This document shows positions 55,098 to 64,000 of a DNA stretch of 64,000 nucleotides, piece after piece (positions within the stretch are counted from its first letter, which is position 1; every line of letters begins with the position of its first letter). The position numbers and the translations under genes are program-made. This DNA comes from Photobacterium damselae (GTDB lineage: Bacteria > Pseudomonadota > Gammaproteobacteria > Enterobacterales > Vibrionaceae): NCBI RefSeq assembly GCF_003026815.1, contig NZ_PYOG01000014.1, positions 1 to 64,000 of the forward strand, read 5' to 3'. The notes under the pieces are model-generated. The model worked only from the letters and a program-made list of their open reading frames with translations, searched no databases and was not told the DNA's origin.

Positions 55098-55655
55098 TTG
55101 CTTGATATAATTCGCGAAGTATTAGGATGGACATCTGTCGCATTCTACATATCACTCACCATCTTCAACTCAATGAAATTTACCCGTTATGCCGCTTTTG
55201 CTTCTGCAACAAACGATACAGCTTGGTCTATTTTAATGGGATGGTGGCCAAAGGTTATTCTAAACCTGTCTGTTGGCGCAATTAACGCATATCGATATGT
55301 AAAGGATTTTACTAACACCAGTAAAGCCATCATTAACACAGTTGCAGCTTTAATGGCTGGCGGTATCCTTTACGTTGCTTATGTGGCTATCAGTAGTTTT
55401 ATTAACAATCCTACGATTTCAGAAGCGTTACAGTTTGGTGATCTTGCCTTAATTCTATTGGCTCTCTATATGACCGAACTGAAGAAATACCGAATTCTTA
55501 TGTTCTTATCTGGTTTTGTCGGTATGGCTGCTTATTATGGCAATCCACAGATGATGATCATCAAAGCGCTTGTGATCGGTATTATGGCCTATAAGCTCTA
55601 TAGCACACGTAACCAAACCGAAGAAGAAGTTAAGCAGCAAGAAGCTAACGTTTAA
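55098..55655 (+). CDS. ygjV: YgjV-family inner membrane protein
   Basis: 185 residues, start TTG at 55098, since the family N-terminal helix (LGWTSVAFYISLTIFNSMKF) begins right after it and a stop lies just upstream. Six hydrophobic segments in two similar halves (YAAFASATNDTAWSILMGWW, FGDLALILLALYMTELKKYR, FVGMAAYYGNPQMMIIKALV). E. coli YgjV is 183 residues with unknown function. Terminator follows at 55679. Confidence 0.78.
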   Translation: MLDIIREVLGWTSVAFYISLTIFNSMKFTRYAAFASATNDTAWSILMGWWPKVILNLSVGAINAYRYVKDFTNTSKAIINTVAALMAGGILYVAYVAISSFINNPTISEALQFGDLALILLALYMTELKKYRILMFLSGFVGMAAYYGNPQMMIIKALVIGIMAYKLYSTRNQTEEEVKQQEANV

Positions 55656-55678
55656 TTTCTCTCCCTGTTATTATAACT

Positions 55679-55719
55679 AGCCGCTTTATACGATTTTGAG
55701 TATATAAGGCGGCTTTTTT
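55679..55719 (+). terminator. Terminator of ygjV
   Basis: AGCCGC (55679-55684) with GCGGCT (55709-55714), extended by a TTATA/TATAA stretch, followed by T run. Confidence 0.82.
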
Positions 55720-55754
55720 ATATCAAATATAACGATCCAGTCGATAACCAAATT

Positions 55755-56303
55755 ATGAATAAGCAACAAAACAGCTATACCATTATTGGACTCACCAACC
55801 CTAAAAGTCCGACGAACGTAGGGGCCGTTATGCGTGCCGCTGGCTGCTATCAAGCAGATGAAGTGAAATATACCGGCCAACGCTATGACCGCGCAGCAAA
55901 GTTCAGCACTGATACAAAATCGATGTCCCAGACGATTCCTCTTACTGGTGTCGATTCTCTTTTAGACGGTCTTGATGACGACATCGAAATTGTTTGCGTT
56001 GAGTTAGCAGAAGGGGCAACTCCACTCCCTCTGTTTCAGCATCCAAATAAAGCTATTTATATCTTTGGCCCTGAAGATGGTTCTATTGACCAAGAGATTG
56101 CCGATCGCGCACAACATGTGGTTTATGTACCGACAGTTGGTTGTATGAACCTTGCAGCCTCAGTAAACGTTCTACTTTATGATCGTTTAGCAAAAACAAG
56201 CCAGATTGTTCAAGATAATGAGTTAATCCGCCGCAGTCGAGACAATAAAAATCGTCTGAAAGTAAAAGAAAGCAATACGGTAGATTCTAGCTATTCTTAC
56301 TAA
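55755..56303 (+). CDS. SpoU/TrmH-family RNA 2'-O-methyltransferase
   Basis: 182 residues. The three SPOUT motifs are in order: NPKSPTNVGAVMRAAGC, IFGPEDGSIDQEI, and VPTVGCMNLAASVNVLLYDR. These build the trefoil-knot S-adenosylmethionine site. It methylates a ribose in tRNA or rRNA; the short length without an N-terminal substrate domain resembles TrmL (tRNA wobble position), but the target cannot be fixed from sequence. It lies between the two tRNA-Ser copies. Confidence 0.87.
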   Translation: MNKQQNSYTIIGLTNPKSPTNVGAVMRAAGCYQADEVKYTGQRYDRAAKFSTDTKSMSQTIPLTGVDSLLDGLDDDIEIVCVELAEGATPLPLFQHPNKAIYIFGPEDGSIDQEIADRAQHVVYVPTVGCMNLAASVNVLLYDRLAKTSQIVQDNELIRRSRDNKNRLKVKESNTVDSSYSY

Positions 56304-56349
56304 ACCAAATGCTTTTAAATCTCTTTTAAAATAGCCTGAAGAATAACGC

Positions 56350-56382
56350 AAAAAGGCCGCTGAGCAAAACTCAGCGGCCTTC
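56350..56382 (-). terminator. Terminator of tRNA-Ser copy 2
   Basis: GGCCGCTGAG (56355-56364) with CTCAGCGGCC (56370-56379), same as copy 1. Confidence 0.92.
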
Positions 56383-56389
56383 TTTAATA

Positions 56390-56480
56390 TGGCGGAGAGA
56401 TAGGGATTTGAACCCTAGATACGCTACAAACGTATGCCGGTTTTCAAGACCGGTGCTTTCAACCACTCAGCCATCTCTCC
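56390..56480 (-). tRNA. tRNA-Ser (UGA), copy 2
   Basis: 91 nt with encoded CCA (56390-56392), identical to copy 1 at 54204-54294, anticodon TGA. Confidence 0.96.
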
Positions 56481-56635
56481 GTAAGTGCTGCGTATAATAT
56501 AGATAGGATTCTTCGTTGTAAAGGTCTATAAGATCAAGCGCCTAAATAACAGCCAGTTTTTCCTTTCTATTGTATATAAGTGCATCAAGCTTAGCTTTAA
56601 TCACTAATCGCGAGCATAACTATTATATTTAAAAC

Positions 56636-56662
56636 TAAAAACGCGAGGACTAAGCCTCGCGT
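56636..56662 (-). terminator. Terminator of the cold-shock-like gene
   Basis: ACGCGAGG (56641-56648) with CCTCGCGT (56655-56662); on the minus strand followed by a T run (the As at 56636-56640 and before). Confidence 0.88.
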
Positions 56663-56688
56663 TAATATCAATCACAAATAAAAACAGA

Positions 56689-56889
56689 TTATAGATAACG
56701 GATCTTAACTGCTTTTAATTTGCTATTAGATTCATCCAGGGTAAATTCAACCATACTGCCCATTGTTGGGTATGATGTACATGAAATCTGAGACGCATCA
56801 AATGAGATGTCACCGCCTAAATCACATGTGATCAAGCCTTTCTTTTCTGCAGGGTTAAAGCTACGAATAATACCTGTTTGTGAAGTCAT
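56689..56889 (-). CDS. Cold-shock-domain-like protein, 66 aa
   Basis: Starts at ATG 56889 behind AAGGA. The strand order and spacing of a cold-shock domain are present: TGIIRSFNPAEKKGLITCDL matches the GxVKWFNxxKGFGFI block but the aromatic RNP1 residues are mostly replaced (no GFGFI), and GSMVEFTL matches GxxVxFxV. It may bind nucleic acid weakly or have lost that role. A long structured upstream region precedes it. Confidence 0.75.
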   Translation of the reverse strand: MTSQTGIIRSFNPAEKKGLITCDLGGDISFDASQISCTSYPTMGSMVEFTLDESNSKLKAVKIRYL

Positions 56890-57625
56890 AGTAATTTTCC
56901 TTCTGACACCACGATACTGCTCATATTCAATTAAAAGCTTTCTACGTATCGCGATGTTATCAATTAGAGAACAAAGTTAGTTCACACCATCGTTTTGATA
57001 GTGCGATATCATTTCTGTTAACTTCTTGACCTACTTCTTCTGGCTAAGAGTACACCCTTCTCTTAGTACGGCCTCTTAAGTTCGAATTTGCAACGATACG
57101 AACTCAGGCTAAGAAACTTGCTTTATCTATTTCAACTCATTCAGAATGCAAGCTTTGGCGAGGTAAGCTCAGCATGCAAAGTTTCTGATTTAGTATTTAG
57201 GTCTAAAGTTCAGACGTTATGAACAGTAATCAGAATTTCAGTAACTGTAAATAGGTTTTTTCATTTTTTTGAGATTAATTTCACAAAAATATTCTAACCA
57301 ATTAATTTTAAAGTGAATAATATTTGTTAAAACCAGGTCATAATTTGCATCCATATGCACCAAAAGCCTTATCAAGAATGGATATAAAAATATCAACAGG
57401 TGCTTTTCTCAATTAAATTACGTCTTTTTAAAAAATCGACTTTTTAGAATTCACAAATACGAACAATAAGTTAAACATCCACTATAGTGTTGAAAACTAA
57501 AACTATTTGTCCTTATTTTAATCTTTCAACTTTTGTAATCATGGATTTCATTCAAAGAGCTATGCTTATTTTGTATACGAGAGTAAAGTATGGATATTAC
57601 TTAGGTAGGTAAAAAAGGCACCTAG
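56890..57625. promoter_or_regulatory. Long upstream region of the cold-shock-like gene and pdxY
   Basis: 736 bases without a supported ORF between divergent genes. About the first 350 next to the cold-shock-like gene are less AT-rich than the rest and contain stem-loops, for example CTAAGAG (57044-57050) with CTCTTAG (57060-57066). This resembles the long structured 5' leaders of csp genes. The part near pdxY is very AT-rich and likely holds its promoter. Confidence 0.45.
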
Positions 57626-58480
57626 ATGAAAGGCATTATTTCTATTCAGTCGCATGTTGTATATGGTCATGCGGGTAACAGTTCAGCAGTTTTCCCTCTA
57701 CAACGTATGGGTTTTGAGGTATGGCCAATTCATACTGTTCAATTTTCAAACCATACTCAATATAAGCAAGGCTGGACAGGTAAGGCATTTTCTGCAGAAG
57801 ACATTACAACACTGATTTCTGGTATTGAAAAAATTGATCAACTTCAACAGTGCGAAGCTGTATTAAGTGGCTACCAAGGCAGTGCTGATCAATGCCTTGC
57901 GATTTTAGATGCAGTGAAAAAGGTTAAACAACATAACCCAAATGCAATTTATGTATGTGATCCGGTTATGGGTGCTCCTGACAAAGGCTGTATCGTAGCA
58001 CCAGGCATTGCTGAGCACTTGATCAATGATGTTATGCCAATGGCTGATGTTATTGTTCCAAACCAATTTGAATTAAGCCAATTCGTTGGAATGGAAATTA
58101 ATAATCTAGAAGACGCTGTTGCGGCATGTAAAGCGGCATTAACTAAAGGTCCTAAAGTTGTTCTAGTTAAACATCTTCATAGTGTTTCTGATGAACAATT
58201 TACTATGATGCTAGCAACCGAAAAGGGCTGCTTCATTGCTCAGCGACCACACCTACCATTTGATTTACAACCTGTTGGCGTTGGTGATCTTATTTCATCT
58301 CTATTTACTGGCGGCCTACTAAAAGGTTGGACTCCGGAGCAAGCTTTTGAACATGCACACAATGCTTGTTACGGCGTATTAAAAGAAACACATAAACGTG
58401 GTGAATGGGAACTTCAAACTATTGCAGCTCAAGAAGAACTGGTTGCACCAACTGAGATTTTTCCAGCTCAAGCAGTTTAA
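57626..58480 (+). CDS. pdxY: Pyridoxal kinase PdxY
   Basis: 284 residues. Ribokinase-like enzyme that phosphorylates pyridoxal to PLP in the salvage route. Family start [20 protein letters not shown], then [29 protein letters not shown], and the anion hole with catalytic Asp-equivalent [23 protein letters not shown] at 57626 is followed directly by this conserved block. Terminator-like hairpin after it. Confidence 0.95.
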   Translation: MKGIISIQSHVVYGHAGNSSAVFPLQRMGFEVWPIHTVQFSNHTQYKQGWTGKAFSAEDITTLISGIEKIDQLQQCEAVLSGYQGSADQCLAILDAVKKVKQHNPNAIYVCDPVMGAPDKGCIVAPGIAEHLINDVMPMADVIVPNQFELSQFVGMEINNLEDAVAACKAALTKGPKVVLVKHLHSVSDEQFTMMLATEKGCFIAQRPHLPFDLQPVGVGDLISSLFTGGLLKGWTPEQAFEHAHNACYGVLKETHKRGEWELQTIAAQEELVAPTEIFPAQAV

Positions 58481-58503
58481 TTAATTCTATTAAGATCTAT
58501 TAT

Positions 58504-58540
58504 TTGGACAGTGTGATTTATAAATACTGTCCAATCTTCC
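58504..58540 (+). terminator. Hairpin after pdxY
   Basis: TTGGACAGT (58504-58512) pairs with ACTGTCCAA (58526-58534), 9 bp perfect, followed by a weak T-rich tail. Confidence 0.6.
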
Positions 58541-58686
58541 TGTATTGAGTTTCATTTATTCCTGCGGCAACTATTTTTTACAATAAAACCAATATTCACT
58601 CACACTTCTTCTTTACTACGCATTTAATTTCACATAATCGTGCTAAAATAATCGCTTATAATAAAAACAAGTAACGATGAAATAGC

Positions 58687-60846
58687 ATGGCAGAACACCC
58701 CATTTTATCTGAGATATTAACCATATTAACTCGTTTGCCACAATGCACGGGACTTGAAGAGGTTCAACAAACCCACCAGCAAGTTTTAGCAATGGCTCAC
58801 CAACATAAAATTAATTTCCCCGATGAATTTGAGCAATTTATTACGGCTTATGAAGCGTATCGTAGCAATAATATGGCTAAAGCGATTCCGACATTTTTAC
58901 ATTGTCAGCGTATTTGCTACCAACAACATTCTGCCGTGCTTTCACTTTATTGTGATATCCATTTAGGAACCATCTATACCATGCTAGGGCAATTTCAGCA
59001 TGGTCTTACGCATTTTTTAAAAGCTTATAAAAATTCCAATTTAAAAGATCGTAATTTTCAGATGTTGCTCAATCTCAATATTGGTGATGCTTATTTGCTA
59101 TTGAATGACTTTAAACAAGGTGAAAGATATTGCCGCAAAGCCGATAAATTAGCGTTAGAATTAGACGATCTCAACTGTATATCTCTTGCTAAAATGAATG
59201 TCGCACTGGCTCTTGCACATCAAGGTGACTTAATTGATTCAGAAGCGTGGATTCAAGAAGCGATCCATTACGCCCAAAAAACGTTATGTCAGCGAACTCT
59301 GGGCTACGCTTGGTCATATCAAGGTCGTATTAGTGCCATTCAAAATAATTACTCTAAGGCAAAACACAGCTATATCACTTCAGACTACTTTTTTGCTCAA
59401 TCTTATGAGTATTTTGGTCGTTCAGAAAACCAGTATTTTTATGCTTTACTCCTACTTAAAAAGAATAAACTTAAAGCCGCGTTAAATCATTGCCAACAAG
59501 CGGAAAAGCTGATCTCTAATGAAGAACACTATCAAGCTAAAAATCGTCTGTACCATCTTCAAGTGCAGATTTATCAGCAACAAGGTGATTTCGATAAAGC
59601 CAATAATATACTCGCCCTTCAAGCAAAAGAGGCCAATGATGAGATAACCCGATCTGCAGGTCGAGGAACTCGTTACATGGATTATATTCTGCCTCTTGGC
59701 GAGCAAAAACGGCAATTTGATAATCTACAGCAACTTCATAATAACTTGAGTGTGATTACTAAAATTGGTCAGCAGATTGCCACTGCAAATAATTTACGGG
59801 CTCATTTGCCTGAAATTTATCAACAACTGAATCTAATAATACCGATTCATGTTTTTGGTATCGCGCTATACGACCAAGCACAACACCAACTTAATTATGA
59901 TTATTTTATTGAAGATGGTGCAGTTATCCCCCCTATCATCATTCGCTGTGAAGATGATTCAAGTTTAGGTGCCTATAGTGTGGCCCATCAGCAGCAGCTA
60001 CACTTAAATACCAGCTCGAAGCAAGACCTTGCGGTTTATGTCGATCCCCAAAAAATGGATCGTCAACTATTTCAAGGCAATGATGAAAAAACACAGTCGA
60101 TTATCATTACGCCAATCACTTTAAATGAGATCACCATCGGTGTGTTATTTTTAGAACATCACACGCCTTATCTCTACCAACAGCACCATTGTGACTTGGC
60201 CAAACAGCTTGCAGGTTATATTGCGGTCTCACTAGAGAATTTACGACAAACCAATATCTTAAAACAGCAACAGCAAGAACTTGAAGCCGTTAACCAACGC
60301 TTAAATACCTTGTCTCGCTATGACGCACTAACTCAATTATTTAATCGTTATGAACTCGATACGATTGCCCCAAATCTGATAAATGAGGCGCAGAAGCAGC
60401 AAAAATCTTTAACGTGTTTAATGATAGATATTGATTTCTATAAAACATTTAACGATCACTATGGCCATCAGCAAGGTGATAAGGTGTTGCGCTTAGTAGC
60501 AAAGTTTATTCATCAAGCATTTTCAGAACAGCAAGACTTTGCGTTTCGTTATGGTGGCGATGAATTCTTACTGCTTGCCTTTAACCAATCACAAGAGCAA
60601 ATTCAGACCAAAGTTGAACAGCTGCAGCAATATCTTGAGCAAGAAAATATTGAGCACCACTATTCTCAGTGCAGTGAAAGATTAACCTTGTCGATAGGGT
60701 CTTATACTTGGCAGCCGGATTCATTCGATGACTTAACCGTTGAGTCGTTGATACATCAAACGGATCAAGCCTTGTATTTTGCAAAACAAAAGCATAGAAA
60801 TAGATATGTGACTTACCAGCAGCGTCAACAAGAACAAATAGATTAA
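58687..60846 (+). CDS. TPR-GAF-GGDEF diguanylate cyclase
   Basis: 719 residues, soluble. Residues about 20-330 are helical TPR-like repeats ([50 protein letters not shown]). A GAF-like domain follows (about 345-515, [19 protein letters not shown]), a coiled coil (about 520-540), then a GGDEF domain with [32 protein letters not shown] and the active site [12 protein letters not shown]. The inhibitory I-site RxxD is absent (EQQD), so product inhibition should be weak. It makes cyclic di-GMP. Followed after 17 bases by msrA. Confidence 0.9.
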   Translation: MAEHPILSEILTILTRLPQCTGLEEVQQTHQQVLAMAHQHKINFPDEFEQFITAYEAYRSNNMAKAIPTFLHCQRICYQQHSAVLSLYCDIHLGTIYTMLGQFQHGLTHFLKAYKNSNLKDRNFQMLLNLNIGDAYLLLNDFKQGERYCRKADKLALELDDLNCISLAKMNVALALAHQGDLIDSEAWIQEAIHYAQKTLCQRTLGYAWSYQGRISAIQNNYSKAKHSYITSDYFFAQSYEYFGRSENQYFYALLLLKKNKLKAALNHCQQAEKLISNEEHYQAKNRLYHLQVQIYQQQGDFDKANNILALQAKEANDEITRSAGRGTRYMDYILPLGEQKRQFDNLQQLHNNLSVITKIGQQIATANNLRAHLPEIYQQLNLIIPIHVFGIALYDQAQHQLNYDYFIEDGAVIPPIIIRCEDDSSLGAYSVAHQQQLHLNTSSKQDLAVYVDPQKMDRQLFQGNDEKTQSIIITPITLNEITIGVLFLEHHTPYLYQQHHCDLAKQLAGYIAVSLENLRQTNILKQQQQELEAVNQRLNTLSRYDALTQLFNRYELDTIAPNLINEAQKQQKSLTCLMIDIDFYKTFNDHYGHQQGDKVLRLVAKFIHQAFSEQQDFAFRYGGDEFLLLAFNQSQEQIQTKVEQLQQYLEQENIEHHYSQCSERLTLSIGSYTWQPDSFDDLTVESLIHQTDQALYFAKQKHRNRYVTYQQRQQEQID

Positions 60847-60863
60847 GCTCAAAGGAAGTGGTT

Positions 60864-61493
60864 ATGCTCAACGATAAACAAATTAAAATCGATGCTTCTA
60901 ATGCTTTGGCTGGCAGAAAAAATTCGATAATACCTCCAACCCATCACTATGTATTAAAAACACCATTAGATACCGTGCCCAATCATTGTGATTTCATTAT
61001 ATTGGGTATGGGATGTTTTTGGGGAGCTGAACGCCTATTTTGGCAGGTCGATGGTGTCTACAGTACAGCTGTTGGCTACAGTGGTGGTTATACTGAAAAC
61101 CCCACTTATCAAGAGGTCTGTTCAGGACAAACCGGGCATGCTGAAGTAGTTAAGATTGTTTTTGACCCTACGGTTGTTTCTTTAGAGCAACTTTTAGCTT
61201 TATTTTGGGAAAAACACAACCCAACCCAAGGCATGCGCCAAGGTAATGATATCGGCCCCCAATACCGTTCGGTGATTTATACTCATTCATCAGAACAAGA
61301 GTTAGCGGCAATCAGTAGCCGTAATCGTTATCAACAAGCACTCACAAAGATGGGAGATGATCATCTCATCACAACAGAAATTGAACCCGCTTCAACGTTT
61401 TATTTTGCCGAAGAGTACCATCAACAATATCTGGCTAAAAATCCAGATGGGTATTGCGGATTAGGAGGATTAAGCGTGTGCTTTCCTCAATAG
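60864..61493 (+). CDS. msrA: Peptide methionine sulfoxide reductase MsrA
   Basis: 209 residues from ATG at 60864 (AAGGAAG upstream; an in-frame GTG 6 bases earlier is less likely). Reduces methionine-S-sulfoxide in proteins. Catalytic motif [13 protein letters not shown] places the nucleophile at Cys-51, and [20 protein letters not shown] and [11 protein letters not shown] are typical. C-terminal Cys residues in [11 protein letters not shown] serve resolution. Linked by 17 bases to the GGDEF gene, so likely co-transcribed. Confidence 0.95.
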   Translation: MLNDKQIKIDASNALAGRKNSIIPPTHHYVLKTPLDTVPNHCDFIILGMGCFWGAERLFWQVDGVYSTAVGYSGGYTENPTYQEVCSGQTGHAEVVKIVFDPTVVSLEQLLALFWEKHNPTQGMRQGNDIGPQYRSVIYTHSSEQELAAISSRNRYQQALTKMGDDHLITTEIEPASTFYFAEEYHQQYLAKNPDGYCGLGGLSVCFPQ

Positions 61494-61520
61494 AATTAAA
61501 AATATAAGTTAATAAATATA

Positions 61521-61542
61521 AGCGGCTACCGAAATAGCCGCT
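61521..61542. terminator. Hairpin after msrA
   Basis: AGCGGCTA (61521-61528) with TAGCCGCT (61535-61542), 8 bp perfect, 6-base loop, in a convergent gap. The T runs are weak on both strands. Confidence 0.6.
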
Positions 61543-61559
61543 ATATCGGTATAAGAAAA

Positions 61560-62123
61560 TTAATTTATAATACAAATAGTTGGTTTTGGCTCATAAGATG
61601 ATGCATCATTTTTAACTTGAGCATGACCTTGTTGAGTGTTTTTAAAATAAAACCACTCACCATCTGCTAATAATCCATCAGTTGTATAGCTATTAGCTAA
61701 CTCTTGCATTAAATTGATAAATTCAGGATCCCAATTATTCATAGCATTATTGAATTCTTTCGCAGTTGGTGAATGCCATTTTTCACCTAACGTTGTCAAC
61801 TTCCCACAAATAGACTTCGCTTCTAATGTATTTTTTGAATATTGATTTTTTGCTTCAATCCACTTTTTATTCTTATTTTCTTTAATCACTGGAATATAAT
61901 GATACTCTGTTAAACCATTATCATTTACAACCAGACGTCGATGAAAAAGAGGCAAATCGCTAGTACTAATATCAATTGAACTATCAACTTGTTTTTCAAA
62001 TAAAAAAGAACTTCCTTGAGCACTCTTTGTTATTGAATAAACATCTTCATCAGCAAAACTGAGTTGGGAAATAAAAAGTGTTGAAATAGTAAACCCGGCA
62101 AGAGCTATTTTTTGATAAATCAT
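61560..62123 (-). CDS. Secreted paralogue A (WxxPTxxE protein), 187 aa
   Basis: The signal peptide ends near LSFA (residues 1-24). Mature part: VYSITKSAQGSSFLFEKQVD, KWIEAKNQYS, then CGKLTTLGEKWHSPTAKEFN and the C-terminal GEWFYFKNT and KPTICI. It aligns along its length with the next gene. The WxxPTxxE pattern recalls DUF1566/Lcl C-terminal domains, which have WRLPTxxE. Two cysteines suit one disulfide. Function unknown. It follows its paralogue by 34 bases. Confidence 0.75.
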   Translation of the reverse strand: MIYQKIALAGFTISTLFISQLSFADEDVYSITKSAQGSSFLFEKQVDSSIDISTSDLPLFHRRLVVNDNGLTEYHYIPVIKENKNKKWIEAKNQYSKNTLEAKSICGKLTTLGEKWHSPTAKEFNNAMNNWDPEFINLMQELANSYTTDGLLADGEWFYFKNTQQGHAQVKNDASSYEPKPTICIIN

Positions 62124-62157
62124 AGATAAGGCCTTATATTAATTTATATTGAATGAC

Positions 62158-62712
62158 TTACATATCCAAGTAACAAATAGTTGGACGAGGATCGCCATCT
62201 CCCATATTCTTATCTATAGCGCCACCTGTATGATTTGAGCGAATATAATACCACTCACCTATATCCACATAGCCTTTGATAATATCATCTCCAGGTAATT
62301 TTTCTATAATTGCTCTTAAATCAGTATCATAAGATAAAGCAGCCTGTATTTCTGTAGCAGTAGGAGCTCTCCATGTCGCTCCAAAAGAGTCTAATTCAGA
62401 GCAATTTTTTTGTGTATCACTTGAGTCTATTGAATAAACACCTTCTGCTTCAATCCACTTATGAGAAGGCTTTGATACTACGACAGGAATAAATCGATAT
62501 TCAACATTACCTTCATGAGTTGTGATCTCTTTTAACTTGAAGGTTTTTAATTCATCTTGACCTGACATAGCATTCGAGCTTTGATTTTCAAAAAGTTCAG
62601 AAATTCCTTGTGAACTTTCGGTTAATGTATACATATTGCTATTAGCAAAACTTACTTGAGGTATTACTGATAAAATACATATACCAAATAACATGCTTCC
62701 TTTGTGGTACAT
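62158..62712 (-). CDS. Secreted paralogue B (WxxPTxxE protein), 184 aa
   Basis: Signal peptide ending at VSFA. Mature part: MYTLTESSQGISELFENQSS, KWIEAEGVYS, CSELDSFGATWRAPTATEIQ, DIGEWYYIRS, PRPTICYLD. The shared positions with the downstream paralogue include the YS/YT-T-S-QG-LFE-Q start, KWIEA-YS, C-L-G-W-PTA-E, GEW-Y and P-PTIC, so the pair arose by tandem duplication and then diverged. Probably first gene of a two-gene unit. Function unknown. Confidence 0.75.
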   Translation of the reverse strand: MYHKGSMLFGICILSVIPQVSFANSNMYTLTESSQGISELFENQSSNAMSGQDELKTFKLKEITTHEGNVEYRFIPVVVSKPSHKWIEAEGVYSIDSSDTQKNCSELDSFGATWRAPTATEIQAALSYDTDLRAIIEKLPGDDIIKGYVDIGEWYYIRSNHTGGAIDKNMGDGDPRPTICYLDM

Positions 62713-62935
62713 ATTTATTTCTCCTGTAGGTATAAAAAGCTGTCAAATAAGAAGACAACTTCAACTCTTTTATACTTATTTACAGGAATAACTAATCAGC
62801 ATATGAAAACTAAAAACCATCTTGATGCACTATACGGTATCCTATAAAAATTGATATTACATAAAGAACAATCACTTAGATAGAACCTCTTACATTAATC
62901 CTTAAAAATAAAATAATATATTTCATAAGTAGCAT

Positions 62936-62959
62936 AGAGATAATAATCCTATTATCTCT
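62936..62959. terminator. Hairpin after the lonB-like gene
   Basis: AGAGATAAT (62936-62944) with ATTATCTCT (62951-62959), 9-bp A/T-rich stem, 6-base loop, 18 bases from the end of the protease gene. No long T run. Confidence 0.5.
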
Positions 62960-62976
62960 GTGCCCTAATTTAAGAA

Positions 62977-64000
62977 CTAACGCTTTAACGTATTCAATCT
63001 TATTTGAGCCATACCATAAAGAGTATTAGCATCATATCCAGTGCTGTCGTGCCATATACCCGCAGGTATCTTCATTAAGATTTCAATAGCTTCAGTTACA
63101 TGGTTAATCGCCAAAATATGAAACTCCCCTTTTTCGACCGCTTCGACAATGTCTTTACGTAGCATCAGGTTATGTACATTAGACTGGGGAATAATAACGC
63201 CTTGCTGAGAGGTTCTGCCTTTGATAGCACAAACATCAAAAAAGCCCTCGATTTTCTCATTAACGCCGCCAATAGGTTGCGCCTCACCAAACTGATTCAT
63301 AGAGCCAGTAATAGCAACATCTTGTCGTAATGGCTGTTGTGAATACGCCGAAACAATCGCACACAGCTCTGCCATTGAAGCACTGTCACCATCAACACCA
63401 CCATATGATTGCTCAAAGGTAATATGAGTACTTAATGGAATTCGAGCGGTTTTGCCAAATACAGAAGCAAGATAGGCAGAAAGAATCATAACCCCTTTTG
63501 AATGTATGCTACCGCCAAGATCAACCGTTCGTTCAATATCAAAAATCTCACCAGAGCCATACGCTGTTGTGGCGGTAATTCGACTGGCAGAGCCAAATTG
63601 ATGATCCGTTGTTGTCAGTACAGAAAGAGCGTTTACTTGACCAATGCGCTCACCTGTTACATCAATGAGAGTTGTGCCATTTACAAATCCTTGTTTGACC
63701 ATATCTTGTAAACGACTGACCCGTTGAATCTGATTAGCTAAAGCTTGCTCTACATGATGAGAGCGAATCATATTGGCATTGGAAGATTTCGCGCAGTAAT
63801 TAGTTTCTCGCAGTAAGTTGGCAATATCAGCCGAATGCAATGACAACTTATTTTGATCATCAGCCCGACGTGAACTGTATTCAATAATGCGAGCAATCGC
63901 TTTTCGATCACAATGCAGCATATTATTGTCTTGAATAATACTGGCGATAAACTTGGCGTACTGCTCTTCTGACTGCTCTGTTCTTGGCATATCATCTTCA
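62977..64000 (-). CDS. lonB: LonB/YcbZ-type ATP-dependent protease, C-terminal part
   Basis: The frame is still open at the right edge (codons continue through 63997), so the start lies beyond 64000 and the AAA+ part is missing. Visible are the small helical AAA+ lid and the S16 protease domain. Numbered from the in-frame Met at 63990, the catalytic Ser is 203 (GGVDGDSASMAEL) and the catalytic Lys 246 (GGVNEKIEGFFD). Length and the sequence HSKGVMILSAYLASVFGK fit the LonB/YcbZ (LonH-like) branch, not classic Lon. Confidence 0.88.
   Translation of the reverse strand, partial: EDDMPRTEQSEEQYAKFIASIIQDNNMLHCDRKAIARIIEYSSRRADDQNKLSLHSADIANLLRETNYCAKSSNANMIRSHHVEQALANQIQRVSRLQDMVKQGFVNGTTLIDVTGERIGQVNALSVLTTTDHQFGSASRITATTAYGSGEIFDIERTVDLGGSIHSKGVMILSAYLASVFGKTARIPLSTHITFEQSYGGVDGDSASMAELCAIVSAYSQQPLRQDVAITGSMNQFGEAQPIGGVNEKIEGFFDVCAIKGRTSQQGVIIPQSNVHNLMLRKDIVEAVEKGEFHILAINHVTEAIEILMKIPAGIWHDSTGYDANTLYGMAQIRLNTLKR

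Larger units (their letters stand above)
56345..56480. repeat. 136-bp direct repeat, copy 2 (terminator plus tRNA-Ser)
   Basis: Second identical unit, same orientation as 54159-54294. The bases outside differ on both sides, so the duplication has sharp limits. Confidence 0.9.

Overview
The window looks like a Vibrionaceae chromosome, most likely Aliivibrio or a close relative. The basis is low G+C by eye, AT-rich intergenic DNA, a galETKM operon behind GalR- and CRP-like sites, guaC behind a PurR-like box, Vibrio-type small envelope proteins, identical tRNA-Ser copies, and proteins that resemble the Vibrio versions of SstT, PdxY, LonB and GlpM. No ribosomal or core replication genes are seen, and the mix of metabolic, transport and stress genes would suit a secondary chromosome. 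Species and replicon are inferences.

Layout. 1-3.9 kb: end of a BatB-like gene with a long CAGCAA repeat coding for glutamine, then batD and sstT. 3.9-8.5 kb: three small envelope proteins, one very rich in histidine, then a YiaW/YiaV-like pair (DUF3302 plus HlyD-type adaptor) divergent from an AraC regulator that sits behind a 15-bp inverted repeat. 8.5-13.9 kb: guaC with an unusual promoter/terminator arrangement, a cysteine-rich secreted protein, an EamA transporter and small unknowns. 13.9-18.5 kb: galE-galT-galK-galM, on the minus strand. 18.6-25 kb: BCCT osmolyte transporter, a coupled exonuclease plus cNMP/CBS/DUF294 signalling pair, a protein with two similar halves, and an outer membrane protein whose start codon lies in a perfect 11-bp hairpin.

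25-28.7 kb is a richer-G+C, decaying block: a frameshifted LysR gene, an intact SDR and MFS transporter, a fragment that looks like the end of glutaredoxin 2, and an old yellow enzyme gene with most of its middle deleted. 28.7-34.4 kb: PACE efflux protein, lemA with two TPM-domain genes, a UDG-fold protein and an RluA-like pseudouridine synthase. 34.4-38.6 kb: YefM/YoeB toxin-antitoxin, yqhC/yqhD and a lone HNH nuclease with an unrecognised N-terminal domain. 38.6-41.3 kb: LysR, a peroxiredoxin-like protein and a complete old yellow enzyme.

41.3-47.3 kb holds NiFe-hydrogenase maturation genes in the order HupK-like, hypF, hypC, hypD, hypE, without hydrogenase structural genes or hypA/hypB. 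47.3-54.1 kb: small ORFs, a C69 dipeptidase, and a MalY/PatB lyase plus NhaC antiporter pair divergent from a LacI regulator, with two copies of one 13-bp palindrome between them. 54.1-56.5 kb: glpM, ygjV and a SpoU methyltransferase enclosed by a 136-bp direct repeat carrying tRNA-Ser(UGA) and its terminator. 56.6-64 kb: a cold-shock-like protein with a long structured upstream region, pdxY, a TPR-GAF-GGDEF protein, msrA, two tandem secreted paralogues of unknown role, and the C-terminal part of a LonB-type protease running off the right edge.

All calls come from reading the sequence by eye. No database search or folding calculation was run, so family names rest on remembered motifs.
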